From an uncultured Eubacteriales bacterium (GTDB taxonomy: Bacteria > Bacillota > Clostridia > Oscillospirales > CAG-272), in assembly GCA_934467435.1 (NCBI GenBank), contig CAKSLR010000025.1:1-15842 (forward strand): a DNA stretch of 15,842 bases. The letters run 5' to 3'. The notes under the pieces are model-generated. The model had not been told where the DNA came from and ran no database searches. It worked only from the letters and a program-made list of their open reading frames with translations. Positions 14,033 to 15,842 of this stretch are shown here, in pieces. Position numbers and translations under genes: made by a program. Every line of letters begins with the position of its first letter. Positions within the stretch are counted from its first letter, which is position 1.

Positions 14033-14070
14033 GAAAAAGACGCGGGTTGCCGCGTCTTTTTCTTATTCTT
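14025..14070. terminator. Bidirectional terminator containing the stop codons of both convergent genes
   Basis: A perfect 21-bp stem (14025-14045 with 14050-14070) around a GTTG loop, with A-rich outer left arm and T-rich outer right arm. The plus-strand stop (14030-14032) lies in the left arm and the minus-strand stop (14063-14065) in the right arm. It serves both the rlmA-like gene and the DUF4097 gene. Confidence 0.92.
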
Positions 14071-14959
14071 CTTTGCCCGGATCGGCAGAATCCGATGTTT
14101 GTTCCTCGGGGCGTGCGCTTATGTAGACCCTGCCCGATGTCGTTGTCACATCGTACAGCGGCAGACTCTCACCCGCCGCGAGACTATCGCCCGTCATTTT
14201 TCCGCAGAGCATTTCTTTTCCTTCTTCTGCCGTAGTCTCATAATCGGTCTTCAGATCCCCGCTCAGTGCCTGATAACGCAACTTGAAAAAAGCAGACTGC
14301 GGCAACTGAATGGTAATATTGCCCGAAACGCTTTCGGCTTTACCGGTCTCCGGCACATTCTCACAGGAAAGCGCCAGCGCCCCCGACACGGTGGAAAGGC
14401 GGAAGGTACCAATCGACTTGGCAGCCATATCCACACTGCCGGAAACGGTCTCCACCGCAAGATTCTTAACATCATCCCCGAACGTACCGTAAACCTTACC
14501 GGACACCGCCGCAATCGATACATCCGTTGCGCGGATCCGATCCACCACAACATCGCCCGAGGCCACCTGGGCATCCAGCCGTTCCAGCGTCACCCCTGCC
14601 GGCAGCGAAATGGTAATATCCTTTTTCAGGTCATGGAACTGATATCGCCCGGTCGCCGCATACCGGATATGCAGAACCGTTCCCTCCAGCCAGTAATGCA
14701 GTGATGTTTTTTCGGTCAGATTGGTGTTTGCCGTTTCCGTAAAGGTAACCGCCATCCCCTCCGCCTGCGCGAACTGCACCGTGCCGGAAAGCCACTCCAC
14801 GTCCACGGCACTCACTGCCCCCTCAAGGCTGGCGCCGCCGCTTTGATAGCGCCCGGCACTTTCATAACTGATATGCGTCTGATCGCTACAACCGAACAAA
14901 CAAAAACAAAACAACAGAAGCACGGCGAAAAGCAACGCCGATTTTTTTATCTTTTTCAA
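14063..14959 (-). CDS. DUF4097 (putative adhesin domain) lipoprotein, 298 aa
   Basis: Function is unknown; the family forms a beta-helix-like repeat domain found in membrane and surface proteins. The signal peptide (basic MKKIKKS, hydrophobic 8-22) ends in the lipobox LFGC with C24 as the lipidated residue, so the protein should be anchored to the outer face of the membrane. The body shows the recurring VSG/LSG turns of DUF4097: ASGDVVVD, VSGKVYG, VSGSVDM, VSGALALS, VSGNITIQ, LSGDLKT. The start must be TTG at 14959: it has AAGGGGG 9 bases upstream and keeps the signal peptide whole, and no ATG is available before the mature part. It is transcribed alone from a strong promoter, with a leader of about 85 nt that contains a hairpin. 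Confidence 0.88.
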   Translation of the reverse strand: MKKIKKSALLFAVLLLFCFCLFGCSDQTHISYESAGRYQSGGASLEGAVSAVDVEWLSGTVQFAQAEGMAVTFTETANTNLTEKTSLHYWLEGTVLHIRYAATGRYQFHDLKKDITISLPAGVTLERLDAQVASGDVVVDRIRATDVSIAAVSGKVYGTFGDDVKNLAVETVSGSVDMAAKSIGTFRLSTVSGALALSCENVPETGKAESVSGNITIQLPQSAFFKLRYQALSGDLKTDYETTAEEGKEMLCGKMTGDSLAAGESLPLYDVTTTSGRVYISARPEEQTSDSADPGKEE

Positions 14960-14980
14960 AACACAAGTCCCCCTTCATTC

Positions 14981-15006
14981 GCGTGCGAAGAACAAAGTCC
15001 GCACGC
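14981..15006 (-). promoter_or_regulatory. Hairpin in the leader of the DUF4097 gene
   Basis: GCGTGCG (14981-14987) and CGCACGC (15000-15006) form a perfect 7-bp GC-rich stem with a 12-nt loop, ending a few bases before the AAGGGGG ribosome site. No U-tract follows, so it is not a terminator. A role in translation or mRNA stability is possible. Confidence 0.4.
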
Positions 15007-15051
15007 CCGCAATGCCGGCACCTTGCCCAAATACGATACACATATGCCCTC

Positions 15052-15081
15052 ATTATAGCACAGGATTGTCGTATTTGTCAA
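15052..15081 (-). promoter_or_regulatory. Promoter of the DUF4097 lipoprotein gene
   Basis: On the minus strand, -35 TTGACA (15081-15076), an 18-bp spacer, and -10 TATAAT (15057-15052), preceded by TGC (extended -10). Both hexamers match consensus, so it should be strong. Confidence 0.85.
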
Positions 15082-15177
15082 GTTTTTCGATGGAGGAGCC
15101 GGGAAAAGGATAAAAATTCACAAAGCCGCGACAAAAAATCCGAAACTTCGCGTGAAAACCGTCATCCTGCGGACATA

Positions 15178-15842
15178 TTACGAAAGCGAGCGAAGGGCAG
15201 ACAGCAACGCGCCGGCATCCTGCGCCGTATCTTCCGGCTGAAGCGATGAGGCGGCAAGCGTTTTGGGGGTGGATTCCCCGCTGAAAACCAGCAGCGTGTG
15301 TGCCTCTGCGCGCAAGCCGCAGGCAATATCCGTATGCAGGCGATCGCCGACCACCATCGTTTCGGCGGGCGATACGCCAAGGCGCTCCATGGCAAGACGG
15401 GGCATGAGCGGTTCCGGTTTCCCGATGACCAGAGGGCGCCGCCCCGTTGCGTAAAACAGCATTTCGCACACCGCGCCGCAGTCGGGTATCGAACCGTATT
15501 CGGTTGGGCATACGAGGTCGGGATGTGTGGCAATGTACGGAATATCCCGCCGCAAAAGGAACGAAAGGTCTTCCAGTTTGGCAAAGGTCAACTCGGTATC
15601 AAAGCCGACCACCACTGCGCTGACCCCATCCTCCCGCCGGTCGGTGACCGAAAGACCGGCATCGGCAAATTCACGCAGAAGGGAGCGCGTGCCGCCCACA
15701 TAAAAGCGTTCTGTGGGATAATGTTCCCGGAGATAATGCGCCGTCGCCTGTGCCGATGTAATAAAATCGTCCTCGCCCGCCGCGATTCCCAGCCGCCCCA
15801 ACTTTTTTACGTAATCCGCAACACTTTTTGAAGAATTGTTCG
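15178..15842 (-). CDS. HAD-IIA family (NagD-like) phosphatase, N-terminus outside window
   Basis: HAD-IIA enzymes remove phosphate from small molecules such as nucleotides, sugar phosphates or glycerol phosphate in the cytoplasm. The visible 220 residues begin with NNSSKSVADYVKKL, which is motif II of the family (normally TNNSS), so the missing part should hold the DxDGT nucleophile motif, roughly 40 residues. A cap domain follows (VGGTRSLL, VVVGFDTELTFAKLEDLSFLL, ATHPDLVCPTEYG). Motif III lysine lies in IGKPEPLM and motif IV in MVVGDRLHTDIACG. The frame runs unbroken to the right edge; the TTG at 15801 is not the true start. The stop is at 15178-15180. No clear terminator was found before the DUF4097 promoter. 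The natural substrate is not predictable. Confidence 0.92.
   Translation of the reverse strand, partial: NNSSKSVADYVKKLGRLGIAAGEDDFITSAQATAHYLREHYPTERFYVGGTRSLLREFADAGLSVTDRREDGVSAVVVGFDTELTFAKLEDLSFLLRRDIPYIATHPDLVCPTEYGSIPDCGAVCEMLFYATGRRPLVIGKPEPLMPRLAMERLGVSPAETMVVGDRLHTDIACGLRAEAHTLLVFSGESTPKTLAASSLQPEDTAQDAGALLSALRSLS

Noticed and set aside
15082..15177. Possible terminator after the HAD-IIA gene
   Set aside because: There is a T-run on the minus strand near 15130, but only a 4-bp CGAA/TTCG stem with a 2-base loop precedes it. Too weak to call.
1..15842. CRISPR array, tRNA, insertion sequence or attachment site
   Set aside because: I looked for regular spaced repeats, tRNA arms with TTCGAATC-like loops, transposase frames and terminal inverted repeats and saw none that held up.

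Overview
The window looks like chromosomal DNA of a moderately GC-rich Bacillota, most likely a clostridial anaerobe; the species cannot be read from the sequence. Reasons: strong Shine-Dalgarno sequences (AGGAGG type), several TTG/GTG starts, sigma-A promoters with near-consensus TTGACA and TATAAT at 17-bp spacing, a DUF177(YceD)-rpmF pair, and families common in Clostridia (DUF4956, the Cthe_2159-type carbohydrate-binding beta-helix, DUF4097 lipoprotein). I see no mobile element, CRISPR array, tRNA or rRNA, and no sign of recent transfer.

Layout, left to right. (1) Positions 1-1424, minus: a CapD/FlaA1-type membrane nucleotide-sugar dehydratase/epimerase, cut by the left edge, with its own promoter and a terminator-like hairpin in the leader. 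(2) 1611-2752, minus: two overlapping genes for unrecognised membrane proteins, from a perfect-consensus promoter to a clear terminator. (3) 2950-3760, plus: yceD-like DUF177 protein and rpmF (ribosomal protein L32), transcribed divergently from (2). (4) 3821-6610, minus: a three-gene envelope operon (78-aa membrane protein, DUF4956 membrane protein, secreted Cthe_2159-type beta-helix protein). It meets rpmF at a shared bidirectional terminator. (5) 6742-6966, plus: a possible small membrane protein whose 3' end overlaps trmB. (6) 6888-7589, minus: trmB, tRNA m7G46 methyltransferase. (7) 7756-8859, plus: a Gfo/Idh/MocA oxidoreductase, divergent from trmB, ending in a perfect palindromic terminator. 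(8) 8898-12553, minus: a membrane-anchored HtrA-like protease, then an OmpR-type response regulator and a sensor histidine kinase, apparently one envelope-stress operon. (9) 12622-13080, minus: yqgF/ruvX. (10) 13217-14032, plus: RlmA-like 23S rRNA methyltransferase, divergent from yqgF. (11) 14063-14959, minus: DUF4097 lipoprotein with a TTG start; its stop codon and that of the rlmA-like gene both lie in the stem of a shared terminator. (12) 15178-15842, minus: a NagD-like HAD-IIA phosphatase, cut by the right edge.

Two themes recur. Translation and RNA maintenance appears as DUF177, L32, TrmB, YqgF and the RlmA-like enzyme. Envelope biology appears as CapD, the DUF4956/beta-helix operon, HtrA with its two-component system, the DUF4097 lipoprotein and several small membrane proteins. 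The units alternate in strand, with divergent promoter pairs and convergent shared terminators. The region looks mostly housekeeping. The least understood parts are the DUF4956/beta-helix operon (with no VTC-type polyphosphate polymerase in view), the unknown membrane-protein pair, and several probable regulatory sites: the capD leader hairpin, a repeat between trmB and the oxidoreductase, and an inverted repeat in the htrA promoter. I found no clear case for a new defence or mobile system.
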